This document shows, one piece after another, positions 17,560-25,306 of a stretch of DNA of 64,000 nt. The stretch's first letter is position 1. The number at the start of each line of letters is the position of its first letter. The notes under the pieces were generated by a model. It was not told the DNA's origin and did not search any database. It worked only from the letters and a program-made list of their open reading frames with translations. The translations under genes were made by a program, and so were the position numbers. Source of the DNA: Mesorhizobium sp. SARCC-RB16n (lineage in GTDB: Bacteria; Pseudomonadota; Alphaproteobacteria; Rhizobiales; Rhizobiaceae); the NCBI RefSeq assembly GCF_008520305.1, contig NZ_ML703279.1, positions 186,001 through 250,000 on the forward strand, given 5' to 3'.

Positions 17560-19025
17560 CCTGATTGCATGACGCGGCTCGTTCCCCGAGCCAGATCCAA
17601 CTTATATACGGTCGCTGTTCGAAGCAGCGGCACCAACATCCCGCTTGCGGCGGACAAGGGCTCAGGAGAACGAGACCATTCTGAGACAACGGCATTTGAA
17701 GCCACGCTACGTGCCGGTTCGTCCCCCTTGGATCCGCCAGGACTCATCAGGTCCTGGAAGATGGCAGAATTCGATGGGTGTAGCGCATCAGGCAACCGAC
17801 ATAATCGCGCCCTCGATGACAACGCCGGCGTTGACGTATTTCCACAGCGCCACGAGCAGCTTGCGGGCGAGCGCCACGATCATCGTCTTCTTCAGCCGGC
17901 CGTTGTTTTGCTTCACCCGCTCCTTGAACCAGAAGGTGAGCGCCGAGTGCGGCTGATGGCGCACCCATAGCCAGGCCATCTGGACCAGCGTCGTTCGCAG
18001 CGTCGGATTGCCGGATTTCGACACCCCCTGCTCGTGGTCGACCGAGCCGCTCTGCCAAGGTGTCGGTGCGAGGCCCGCATAGGCGGCAACTTGTCGTCGG
18101 TTGTCGAAGTGACGCGACAGCCCCTCCGACCACAGGACAGCGGCAAACTCCGGCCCGATGCCCTTCAGGTCGAGCAGCATCGCCGGTGCCGACGAGACAA
18201 CCTGCGTGACAGCGAGCATGGCATCGCGCTCGGCCTCGACTGCCTTGATCTGCTCGAGCAGCAGTTCGAGCCTGTCTAGTTCCCGGCCGACCTGCGCCTG
18301 CAGATGGGCCGGCAAGGGTCGGCCGTCGCCGGTCTTGAGCGCCTCCAATCTCTTCCGCCGGTCGCGGCGCAGCGGCTCGTAGCCGGACACGCCCTGGGCG
18401 AACAGCAGGCCTTTGACGCGATTGACGTGTCGCACACGCTCGTTGGTCAAGGCCTTGCGCTCACGCGTGACGCGGCGACGGTCCTCTTCTTCGGGCGTAG
18501 GCACTCGGAGCATCGCACACACCCGCGGCTCGCCTCGCTTGTAGGCCAGCAACGCCCGGACCAGCGCCTCGCCGTCGATCTTGTCGGTCTTTGCCCGGCG
18601 CCGCCGGCGCGAGGTCGCAATCGAGGCCGGATCGACGACGTGACTTTTGATTCCTTCGGCCTGCAGCACGCGATGGATCCAGAAGCCGTCGAGCCCGGCC
18701 TCCTGGATCACGATGATCGGAAAGTGCCGCCCGGTCCGCGCTTGCGTCTTCCTGTTGATGTCGGCAAATCGCGCCAGCATGCCGGCGACATCGCCGGCCG
18801 CCACCGCATGTTTCGACATCTTCTCGCCGCCACCCGGCGACAGCGAGGTGATCAACCATTTCGAGCGACTCAATTCCAACGAGACGAAAATTGCACCAAG
18901 ATCTGTGCGGATAGCGGTCGGCGCTTTGGGTTGGTGAGCTGCTACGGGCATGCTTGCCTCCAAGGATGTTGATTACGCGACCTCACTTTGCCACAGCGCC
19001 GGTCGCTATCCACTCTCCTCATAGG
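17560..19025 (-). mobile_element. IS110/IS1111-type element (approximate ends)
   Basis: The element holds the transposase at 17788-18963. IS110-type elements lack clear terminal repeats, so the ends are estimates: the right end lies close to 19025 and the left end somewhere between 17552 and 17700. Non-coding DNA is longer downstream of the transposase (up to 236 bases) than upstream (about 60), the layout of the IS1111 group, whose guide (bridge) RNA is encoded on that side. Confidence 0.6.
17788..18963 (-). CDS. IS110-family DEDD transposase
   Basis: A 391-residue recombinase. The N-terminal RuvC-like DEDD domain spans about residues 20-190, with QEAGLDGFWIHR and TDKIDGEALVR. The C-terminal Transposase_20 domain holds LKGIGPEFAAVLWSEG and the serine motif GVSKSGNPTLR. 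A second ATG (MPVAAHQPK) four codons in is possible. It appears complete and could be active. The enzyme works with a non-coding bridge RNA from the same element. Confidence 0.9.
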   Translation of the reverse strand: MEASMPVAAHQPKAPTAIRTDLGAIFVSLELSRSKWLITSLSPGGGEKMSKHAVAAGDVAGMLARFADINRKTQARTGRHFPIIVIQEAGLDGFWIHRVLQAEGIKSHVVDPASIATSRRRRRAKTDKIDGEALVRALLAYKRGEPRVCAMLRVPTPEEEDRRRVTRERKALTNERVRHVNRVKGLLFAQGVSGYEPLRRDRRKRLEALKTGDGRPLPAHLQAQVGRELDRLELLLEQIKAVEAERDAMLAVTQVVSSAPAMLLDLKGIGPEFAAVLWSEGLSRHFDNRRQVAAYAGLAPTPWQSGSVDHEQGVSKSGNPTLRTTLVQMAWLWVRHQPHSALTFWFKERVKQNNGRLKKTMIVALARKLLVALWKYVNAGVVIEGAIMSVA

Positions 19026-19294
19026 ATCTGAACAGTTCGCCCGTCTGTCCGTCCCCGCCCCGCACGATTCACTCCCACTCTTCGTGGTCAGAGTGAATCA
19101 CGAACCTGGGACTGTCGCGAGCCCTTTTTCAACAGCCTGCTAGACGAGCCCCACGGCCTTTCGTCAGTGTGGGTTCTCCGGTTCTTTCAGCGGACAACCT
19201 TCATCGGCTTTGTGTTCGCCAACGAAGCCGCCCGACAGAAGCACACGGGTGCGCCAGGACCAGACAAGCACTGAAGGATAACCACGTGATATTG

Positions 19295-19353
19295 AGTTGG
19301 ATCACGAGAACGCGAGAAAATCCTTCGGCTCCGATAGCGCGCAACTCGTGTAA
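19295..19353 (+). pseudogene. Fragment of the CoiA-like gene 5' end
   Basis: The frame reads LDHENARKSFGSDSAQLV followed by TAA, closely matching residues 3-19 of the CoiA-like protein (DHESARKSFGSDRAQLV). At DNA level about 45 bases are nearly identical to 13613-13655. It ends abruptly, 25 bases before the HEPN-like gene. It shows an old duplication or the scar of a gene replacement. Confidence 0.75.
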
Positions 19354-19377
19354 TCTTTTCGCTTGAGGAAGAGCGTT

Positions 19378-20055
19378 ATGACGGGACCCATGGAAAGAGA
19401 CTCCGAAGAGAATGAGGCTGAGCGCAGCGAATACGTCGTTGTGCCTGAAGAGGCGATTCAGTTCCTGCCAGCCGAATGGCGCGATGCTCTGCAATCGAAG
19501 TTGGAAGATGGCCGAGCGATTTTGGAAGCCGTCGATAGCGACATCAAGGGTCTGGTTCGACTCATTAACGCCTCACAGGTGATGACGAGTCTTAGCTATA
19601 TTCACCAGCGTCTCGCAAAGGCGGACTTCAATCTAACTACTGAGGCGTTTCTAGAGCACGACATGCTCACGTCCGCCTTCGTTGTCACGTACGTCCGACT
19701 TATTGACGGTGGCGTGGGAAGCGGCGTCTCACGAGACGCTCTTCCTACGCATCTTCGTCAGGCACACGACGAAATCATCGAATTTCGAAACAAGCGGTTC
19801 GCTCACAATGCTGGTCATCGGTCGGTTGATGGGACGCTCGACATCCAGTTCGGCGATGGCCGTTTTGAAGTAAATGTCACCATGCGGATGGGCTACTACA
19901 TCCGGGGCGCAAACGAATGGGGAGAGTTAGTAACTTTCCTGAACGGTTTGATGTTCGATCGGCTTACCAAGCTGCTTGAACGGTTAAAGAACAAAACCGG
20001 ACATGACTGGACCTTTCCGAGCGGGCCGCCGCCCGCTTGGATCGATTTCCCATAG
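19378..20055 (+). CDS. HEPN-like protein of unknown function
   Basis: A 225-residue, mostly helical protein starting MTGPMERDSE after an aggaag site. Residues 137-143 read RNKRFAH, which fits the RX4-6H motif of HEPN ribonuclease domains, at the end of a long helix (LRQAHDEIIEF). The C-terminal part (FGDGRFEVNVTMRMGYYI) is strand-rich. HEPN proteins are often RNases in toxin-antitoxin or phage-defence systems, but the motif is short and other helical folds can mimic it. The location just beyond the interrupted CoiA-like/HNH pair is suggestive. No partner antitoxin gene is adjacent. Confidence 0.6.
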   Translation: MTGPMERDSEENEAERSEYVVVPEEAIQFLPAEWRDALQSKLEDGRAILEAVDSDIKGLVRLINASQVMTSLSYIHQRLAKADFNLTTEAFLEHDMLTSAFVVTYVRLIDGGVGSGVSRDALPTHLRQAHDEIIEFRNKRFAHNAGHRSVDGTLDIQFGDGRFEVNVTMRMGYYIRGANEWGELVTFLNGLMFDRLTKLLERLKNKTGHDWTFPSGPPPAWIDFP

Positions 20056-20422
20056 TGACAATGGAAAACGCTCGCATTGAATAGGTTGTTGTCTTTCCGC
20101 CCCAAACGCCAAAGGGCAGAGATTTTCGGCCAAGCCAACCAGTTTAGGCGGCCCTACGTGGTACGGACAATGGCGGGCGACGTAGCGCAGTAAGTCATTG
20201 CTTTTGCTTGATTATAGTGGTTGCGCCGCAGTTCGACGCGGACTGAACCATCAGCCCGAGCACGTCGGTCTCGCAAGCAAGCGGCGATGACCCGAGAGGG
20301 ATCGGTCTTAGGGTACCTCGAACACACGTCCGACTGCTTCCGTGGTGCTTCCGCGACGCGTTTCCCGCCCTCTTCTCGCGGAAATAAGGCCTTGCTAACC
20401 AACTGTTTTTACAGTATAAAAA

Positions 20423-20468
20423 TGGCGCACCCGACAGGATTCGAACCTGTGACCTCTGCCTTCGGAGG
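20423..20468 (-). pseudogene. 3' fragment of a tRNA-Arg(CCG) gene
   Basis: On the minus strand the DNA matches the 3' half of tRNA-Arg: anticodon loop CTCCGAA, 3' anticodon stem GGCAG, variable loop, T arm (ACAGGTTCGAATCCTGT), then GGGTGCGCCA. The 5' half is absent; the sequence loses all match just before the loop. A 3' fragment like this is what an integrating element carries or leaves as an att site. Confidence 0.85.
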
Positions 20469-21140
20469 ACAAAGCAGCGGCTTCTCAGATTCGGAGATGG
20501 GCTGGGCTCGCTCTCACATCTCCACGGCAAAGACGCACTGGCGTAGAGTTACCGCCAACTGGATGGGAGAAGGCCATCCTCGATCCCCGCGCCGGCCACC
20601 GGCGGCGCTCAAAGGAACAACGGCGTATAAACCGCAGTCCTGCGCGCGTCCGCATCACTGGACGGCTGTCGCGCGCAGGACGGAGGAAATTCGCCCCCGC
20701 CGCGGACGGTGAACAGGGCAGCCGTAGGAGCGTCAGCATAGCGCCGGCCGCAGGACGGGACGCGGGACCGACTGTCCCCGTCCGCGGTGGCCCGCATGTT
20801 GTATAAATTTGACCTGTTGGAACGGCTGCGACTGGGCGCCCGATCCGGCTGCTGGAGTATCATCCGAAATAGCGAAGCCGGAATCGGCACTTCGATAAGT
20901 GGGGGGAAAGGCGGTAGCGCCCTACCGATACGAACCCCCGAGATTTGCGATCAGGAAGTTCTCCCGGCCGATTGTCCGTCCGATTTGTACGCCGCCGCCT
21001 CCCTTTGAGCGAAGTGCCCAACGAGACGGCTGTCGCGCATGCTTATAGTCGCTAGATGAACCGAACAATCACCATCACTGGGACAACTGCATGCGGATTT
21101 TGTTACGGCGACGGTTTACGGTTCCCAAGTCGAGTGTTCT
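20469..21140. other. Stretch without a supported gene
   Basis: Open frames here are Arg/Pro-rich and lack starts or domains. The last 80 bases must hold the promoter for the excisionase-like gene at 21141. The stretch 20056-20422 is equally empty. Confidence 0.4.
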
Positions 21141-21392
21141 ATGACGAATGATGCCATCTACTATCCGCCGCGAGGCCTTTCGCGCGATGAAGCAGCACGT
21201 TATGTCGGTGTCGGATCCACCCTCTTCGACGAAATGGTTGCCGACGGGCGTATGCCGCGACCTAAGCAGGTTAACAGTCGCGCGGTTTGGGATCGCGTGG
21301 CGCTTGACATTGCGTTCACCTCCCTGCCCGACAAAAGCAACGATCTCCAAAAACTGTTAGAGCGAAGTAGATTCGACCGAAGCAAAAGATAG
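21141..21392 (+). CDS. AlpA/excisionase-like DNA-binding protein
   Basis: An 83-residue protein with one winged-helix/HTH of the AlpA-MerR type: RGLSRDEAARYVGVGSTLFDEMVADGRMPRPKQV, where ARYVGVG is the turn and the wing reads MPRPKQVNSRAVWD. Proteins like this act as recombination directionality factors or integrase activators. Its place directly before the small HTH gene and the integrase fits that role. Cytoplasmic. Confidence 0.82.
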   Translation: MTNDAIYYPPRGLSRDEAARYVGVGSTLFDEMVADGRMPRPKQVNSRAVWDRVALDIAFTSLPDKSNDLQKLLERSRFDRSKR

Positions 21393-21455
21393 GAACTACG
21401 CGTGTTGCGTATACGCTGCTGGCGTAGTAAATTTGAACCGTGCGAAAGGCAGGAC

Positions 21456-21671
21456 GTGAGCGAGAATGAGAAGCTTGCCCAAGATGTAAAAGCTTGGCGA
21501 GCCAAGGAAGGGTTCACCGCCGAAGCTGCTGCCAAGGCGTTGGGAATACCGAAGCGCACCTTTGAAGGTATCGAGCAAGGCAGAGGCTTCCCCTACCCGG
21601 TGCTCTTGCGTGCTGCCATGAAAAGCAATGCTCTCCAGGCATTACGGGAGAAACCTTCGCGCAAGGATTAG
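21456..21671 (+). CDS. Small HTH protein
   Basis: A 71-residue protein from a GTG start (VSENEKLAQDVKAWRAKEG). Residues about 15-50 resemble an XRE-type HTH: GFTAEAAAKALGIPKRTFEGIEQGRGFPYP. It lies between the excisionase-like gene and the integrase, 30 bases from the latter, so it probably belongs to the same transcript and helps control integration or excision. Confidence 0.65.
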   Translation: MSENEKLAQDVKAWRAKEGFTAEAAAKALGIPKRTFEGIEQGRGFPYPVLLRAAMKSNALQALREKPSRKD

Positions 21672-21701
21672 CCACGGCAGAAATGCTGGAGGAGAGATTA
21701 A

Positions 21702-22892
21702 ATGGCAAGACCATTCAAGGATCCCCGCTACCCAGGCGTCTCCTCGCGCGTCAAAAACGGCAAACTATTTTATCGCTATAGGGCAAAAGGCCAGCCCGAA
21801 GTTCGACTTCCCGGCAAGCCCGGTGATCCAGAATTCGAAGCTGAGTATCAAAATGCGACGCAGGGTCTCTGCAAAAAGGCAGCGATCATCGATCTGCCTG
21901 GTCGGGCGCTACCAAGGACGTTCGGCCACGCCGCGCGCCGGCTTGAGACCACGATGGAGTGGCTGGATTTTGACGAAGCAACGCAGCGCAAGAACGCGCG
22001 GCTGATCGAGCGCTTTCTCAACCTCAAGGTCGATCCGAAATACCCGCTTACCTGGCGCGACACTCCTGTCGAACACCTCGACGCAGATCGGCTTCGCACG
22101 ATCATCGAGGGCATATTTAGCACCAACCGCACCGTCGCCAAGCACATGTTGGTCGCCATCAAAAAACTGCTATGGGTCGCGACCGAGATTGAGAAATGGA
22201 TCAAGCCGCAAGGCGATCCTTCCCTATCCATCCGCGTGCGCGTGCCCAAATCGTCCAAGAACCCTGCTTGGCCGATCGCGGTCCGCGAGAAGTTCGAGGC
22301 GCGACATCCAATCGGCAGTGCTGCACGTACCTGCTACGCACTGGGCTTTTGGCTTGGAAATCGGCGCGGCGATATCGCCGCCTTGGAGTGGGACGACCTT
22401 GTCACCGAGGAGATCGAATTGTTCGACGGCTCGCTGGAGTTAATCGAAGCCTTTGATTTCCGTCAGAAGAAGAACCGCAATCGCCATGGCGGGAGGGAGA
22501 TGTTCATTCCTGTTGTTGACAAGCTGGCGACGGCCTTGAACACGCTCGACCGCTCGCAGGGCGGCACGGTGTTAAAGAATGGGTACAATCGCGCGTTCTC
22601 CGAAAAGAGCCTGACCGGCATGATGCAGCACTGGACGCGCCAAGCGGAAATTCCCGACGGCTACACGCTTCACGGACTGCGTCGCACCTTCGGCACATAC
22701 CTTGCTGAATGCAATGTCCAGGCGCGCGCCATTATGGAGGCAATGGGACATTCCTCGATGACTGTAACGGACGACTATGTGCGTGAAGCAAACAAGAAGC
22801 GGATTGCGGTGGATATCGCTCGTGCCATCAATGAGCGCGAAGCCAAACGCGATGCGATGAAGCAACGAGCGGTCCTGCGAGTCGTCAAGTGA
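21702..22892 (+). CDS. Tyrosine integrase of the island
   Basis: A 396-residue tyrosine recombinase preceded by a ggagg site. The N-terminal arm-binding part is followed by a core-binding domain (about 80-185) and the catalytic domain (about 190-370). Catalytic residues are visible: an Arg at 221/222 (GNRRGDIAALEW), H324 and R327 (HGLRRTF), H350 (MGHSS) and nucleophile Y359 (VTDDYV). It is complete, unlike the broken integrase at 5743. It is transcribed toward the tRNA-Ile gene, 107 bases away, which is therefore its likely attachment site. Confidence 0.93.
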   Translation: MARPFKDPRYPGVSSRVKNGKLFYRYRAKGQPEVRLPGKPGDPEFEAEYQNATQGLCKKAAIIDLPGRALPRTFGHAARRLETTMEWLDFDEATQRKNARLIERFLNLKVDPKYPLTWRDTPVEHLDADRLRTIIEGIFSTNRTVAKHMLVAIKKLLWVATEIEKWIKPQGDPSLSIRVRVPKSSKNPAWPIAVREKFEARHPIGSAARTCYALGFWLGNRRGDIAALEWDDLVTEEIELFDGSLELIEAFDFRQKKNRNRHGGREMFIPVVDKLATALNTLDRSQGGTVLKNGYNRAFSEKSLTGMMQHWTRQAEIPDGYTLHGLRRTFGTYLAECNVQARAIMEAMGHSSMTVTDDYVREANKKRIAVDIARAINEREAKRDAMKQRAVLRVVK

Positions 22893-22946
22893 TCAAACCG
22901 AGCCGGAACAAAGGGTGGCCGATGTCGTATGGCCGGGCCCATAATG

Positions 22947-22966
22947 GGCCCAAAACGTTTTGGGCC
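22947..22966. repeat. 20-base perfect palindrome
   Basis: ggcccaaaacgttttgggcc is its own reverse complement. Just before it lies a second inverted repeat, gggcccataatgggccc at 22935-22951. Both sit between the integrase stop and the tRNA-Ile 3' end, so they could be integrase or accessory-protein binding sites in the att region, or a terminator for the integrase. Confidence 0.75.
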
Positions 22967-22999
22967 GAGGTCGGTTTTCATCAATAAAATCAATGGTTA

Positions 23000-23075
23000 T
23001 GGTGGGCCCGGAGGGACTCGAACCCCCAACCAAGCGGTTATGAGCCGCCGGCTCTAACCATTGAGCTACAGGCCC
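23000..23075 (-). tRNA. tRNA-Ile (CAT anticodon, lysidine type)
   Basis: A full 76-base cloverleaf on the minus strand including an encoded CCA. The acceptor GGGCCTG pairs with CGGGCCC; the anticodon loop CTCATAA gives CAT. The arm GGCGGCTCATAACCGCTTGG is that of the tRNA-Ile2 read as AUA after lysidine modification, and not an initiator or elongator Met tRNA. Its 3' end faces the integrase, as expected when an island uses the tRNA 3' end as attB. Confidence 0.92.
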
Positions 23076-23209
23076 CACGCGGGCTGGATTAATGTTTTTC
23101 GCATCGCGGCACAAGGCTTTACCGGCGGGCTTTCGCAGATCGCCCAAATCAACCCATAATCGCGCTCTACGCGACCCCTGCGACCTGATCGCAGACCAAG
23201 GAGATTTTC

Positions 23210-23920
23210 ATGACCAGACATCTTTTGCCCCTCGCGCTCGCCGCTGCAATCGCTTTTCCGGCGATGGCTGGAGCCACCGATCTGCCGACGCCGCCCCGCA
23301 TCATCGTGTCCGGCGAGGGCGAAGCAACCGTGGCCCCCGATCTGGCGGTCCTGACGCTCAGCGTCATGCGCGAAGCCAAGACGGCGCGCGCCGCACTCGA
23401 CGCCAACAATGACGCCATGGCCGCCGTGATCGCCGCGATGAAGGCCGCCGGCATCAAGGATCGCGACCTGCAGACCGCAGGCATCCAGATCAACCCCCGC
23501 TACAACTACACCAACAAGCCCGATGGCAGCCAGGAAGCCGAACTCGTCGCCTATCAGGTGACCAACACGCTCTCGGTGCGGGTGCGCGACGTCGACAAGA
23601 CAGGCGAGATCCTCGACAAGGCGGTGTCGCTCGGCGTCAATCAGGGCGGCGGCATTGCCTTCACCAATGACAATCCGGCGGCCACCGTCACAGAGGCGCG
23701 CAAGAAGGCTGTCGCCGACGCCATGGCCAAGGCCAGGACGCTGGCCGAGGCGGCAGGGGTCAGCCTCGGCCGGGTGCTCGAGATCACGGATCAGAACATC
23801 AGGCCGGCGCCGATGCCGATCAACGCCAAGGCGTTCGACGCCGCGGCCGGGGCGGCGCCGGTGCAGGCCGGCGAGAACGCCTACAATGTCCAGGTCACCG
23901 TTACCTTCGAACTCAAGTAA
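23210..23920 (+). CDS. Periplasmic SIMPL-domain protein
   Basis: A 236-residue protein with a signal peptide (1-22, cleaved after AGA). The rest is the SIMPL/DUF541 domain: IIVSGEGEATVAPDLAVLTL at the start, an AVSLGVNQGGGIAF middle and ARTLAEAAGVSLGRVLEI toward the end. The family (BP26/YggE-type) is periplasmic, with no settled biochemical function; some members relate to oxidative stress. First chromosomal gene after the tRNA, with its own terminator. Confidence 0.9.
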   Translation: MTRHLLPLALAAAIAFPAMAGATDLPTPPRIIVSGEGEATVAPDLAVLTLSVMREAKTARAALDANNDAMAAVIAAMKAAGIKDRDLQTAGIQINPRYNYTNKPDGSQEAELVAYQVTNTLSVRVRDVDKTGEILDKAVSLGVNQGGGIAFTNDNPAATVTEARKKAVADAMAKARTLAEAAGVSLGRVLEITDQNIRPAPMPINAKAFDAAAGAAPVQAGENAYNVQVTVTFELK

Positions 23921-23976
23921 TCGGCTGAGACGGTGGCCGGTTCCTGCCGGCCATCGATCACGGGTTGGAAGGCATG

Positions 23977-24010
23977 AAAAAACCCGCGGGATCACTCCCG
24001 CGGGGTTTTT
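23977..24010. terminator. Bidirectional terminator
   Basis: aaaaaacccgcggg, a short loop, cccgcggggttttt. It has a T run in both directions, ending the SIMPL gene on + and the convergent gene at 24025 on -. Confidence 0.9.
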
Positions 24011-24024
24011 CGAGCCGCGCCCGT

Positions 24025-24381
24025 TCAGCGGTTGATGATCGGGCAACCGCGCTCGTTGGCGAACACGATGACGACACGGTCTCCATACTGACGGCCCATC
24101 ACCTTGACCACGCGGCGGTTGGCATCGACGATGCGGGCACGATACAGCCCCATGCGCTCGGCCTTGTCGAGCGCGCGGTCCGGCGAGCAGCCGCGGCGCC
24201 AGTCGTCGCGGCGCTCGTCCCGGCGGTGGCGATAGCCATCATCGCCGGCATAGACGCCGAAGCGCGGATCCTGGTTGTTGCCGAAGCCAAGATAGAGGCT
24301 GTCGGCATGGGCGGGAATGGCCGCCAGCGTGCCGAGGCCGACCAGAGCCGAAAGCGCTGCCGTCTTGATAGTGGTGTACAT
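24025..24381 (-). CDS. Small secreted Arg-rich protein
   Basis: A 118-residue protein with a signal peptide (1-26, ending PAHA). The mature part has a YLGFGNNQDPRFGVY start, an Arg/Asp-rich linker, a single disulfide-capable cysteine pair, and a C-terminal block (KAERMGLYRARIVDANRRVVKVMGRQYGDRVVIVF) seen in many rhizobial exported proteins of unknown function. A ggagag site precedes the start. Confidence 0.75.
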   Translation of the reverse strand: MYTTIKTAALSALVGLGTLAAIPAHADSLYLGFGNNQDPRFGVYAGDDGYRHRRDERRDDWRRGCSPDRALDKAERMGLYRARIVDANRRVVKVMGRQYGDRVVIVFANERGCPIINR

Positions 24382-24510
24382 GGTTCTCTCTCCTTGTTGC
24401 GGGCTTGCGCCCGTCCTCGTGAAACCGATGGCGGGAGAATGCACCGGCCTGTCTGAACTATTTACGAACTCGCCGTTCATCTGCGGTTCATGTAGCGCCG
24501 GCTGGCAAAG

Positions 24511-24570
24511 CGCCGGCCATTTGCAAAATCCTCGCCGGCCAAATCCCTCGCCGGCCAAATCCTTTGCCGG
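24511..24570. repeat. Short 16-base tandem repeat
   Basis: Two near-perfect units (tcgccggccaaatccc at 24532-24547 and the next 16 bases) with degenerate units on both sides. It sits in the 280-base non-coding gap between two minus-strand genes, in which I see no other feature. Confidence 0.6.
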
Positions 24571-24663
24571 CATTGAACATATCGCGCCAAACGCCTTGCC
24601 CCTCACCCGGTTCTCGGCCGCGCGATTGTCGCCCGCAAGAGCGCGCAACCATCCTCTGGCGCG

Positions 24664-25119
24664 TCAGGGCTCGTCGTCGAGCATATAGTCGAAATAGTCT
24701 TCCGGCTCGGCAAGGTCGGTCTCGCTCGCCTTGACCCGGCCGCGCATCGAGATGCCGGCTTCGTGCACGGTCTCGGCACTGCCCGAAACCAACCGGTGCC
24801 ACCAGTAAAGGTCGCGGCCCTCTGCCACCAGCCGGTAGGCGCAGGTGCTGGGCAGCCAGCTGATGGTACGCACATTCTGCGGCGTCAGGCCGACGCAATC
24901 GGGAACGCGTGCCAGCCGGTTGGCATAGTCGCCACAGCGGCAAGTCTTGGCGTCGAACAGCCGGCAGCCGACGCTGGTCCAGTAGATTTCGCCGGTGTCC
25001 TCGTCCTCGAGTTTCGACAGGCAGCACTTGCCGCAGCCGTCGCAGAGTGATTCCCACTCCGTGGGGCTCATCGCTTCCAGCGTCTTGGTTTTCCAGAACG
25101 GCGTTTCCATTTCCGGCAT
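24664..25119 (-). CDS. UPF0260 (YcgN-like) cysteine-cluster protein
   Basis: A 151-residue protein matching the UPF0260 family. It has [22 protein letters not shown] at the N-terminus and [17 protein letters not shown] next, the conserved cysteine cluster (CxxCxxCC type) that may bind zinc or an Fe-S centre, and a YWWHRLVSG motif. Family length is usual. Start codons at 25119 and 25110 are both possible. Function is not established for the family. Confidence 0.88.
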   Translation of the reverse strand: MPEMETPFWKTKTLEAMSPTEWESLCDGCGKCCLSKLEDEDTGEIYWTSVGCRLFDAKTCRCGDYANRLARVPDCVGLTPQNVRTISWLPSTCAYRLVAEGRDLYWWHRLVSGSAETVHEAGISMRGRVKASETDLAEPEDYFDYMLDDEP

Positions 25120-25306
25120 GTGGCCCCAGCCGCCGCCGAGGTCAAGCGCGGCAACGGCCGGAATGGGCCCGTAACCGGCCGAATGACACGATGTTGCCTT
25201 CAAAAGGCCGGCCAATGGCCCCTTACGCCCCCTAACGATGGGCAACCGGAACCAATTTGGTTAAAAGCGGTTTCGGCAAGGATGGGACCCCACAAGGAGA
25301 ATTTCG

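Larger units (their letters stand above)
16069..19139. mobile_element. IS5-type element interrupted by an IS110-type element
   Basis: Ends are a perfect inverted repeat, caggctgttgaa at 16069 and ttcaacagcctg ending at 19139. Both sides are flanked by CTAG (16065-16068 and 19140-19143), the YTAR-type target duplication typical of the IS5 subgroup. The element is 3071 bases, too long for one IS5; the second transposase (17788-18963) lies between the first transposase start and the right end. So an IS110-type element entered an IS5-type copy before or after it hit the HNH gene. Both transposases look intact. Confidence 0.88.
15516..19274 (+). pseudogene. HNH-type nuclease gene split by an insertion sequence
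   Basis: The 5' part (15516-16068) encodes CGLC, then EHVVPRSL, then CVTCNN: the zinc-bound HNH layout (C10, C13, H23, C47, C50). It runs into the IS end and would stop at 16079. The 3' part (19144-19274) continues after the IS. Removing the element with one CTAG copy joins codons in frame to YGYLRLDEPHGLSSVWVL and onward to TGA 19272-19274, giving 227 residues. The gene starts within the stop of the CoiA-like gene. In its present state a 187-residue protein lacking the last 43 residues could be made; whether it is active is unknown. The insertion looks recent because no other lesion is visible. Confidence 0.85.

Noticed and set aside
16065-19143. The two transposases as a composite transposon
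   Set aside because: There is only one pair of matching ends and one target duplication; the second transposase is of another family and lies inside the first element, so it is a nested insertion.
23000-23075. tRNA-Met
   Set aside because: The anticodon is CAT, but the anticodon arm and acceptor stem match the lysidine-modified tRNA-Ile2 and not elongator or initiator Met tRNA.
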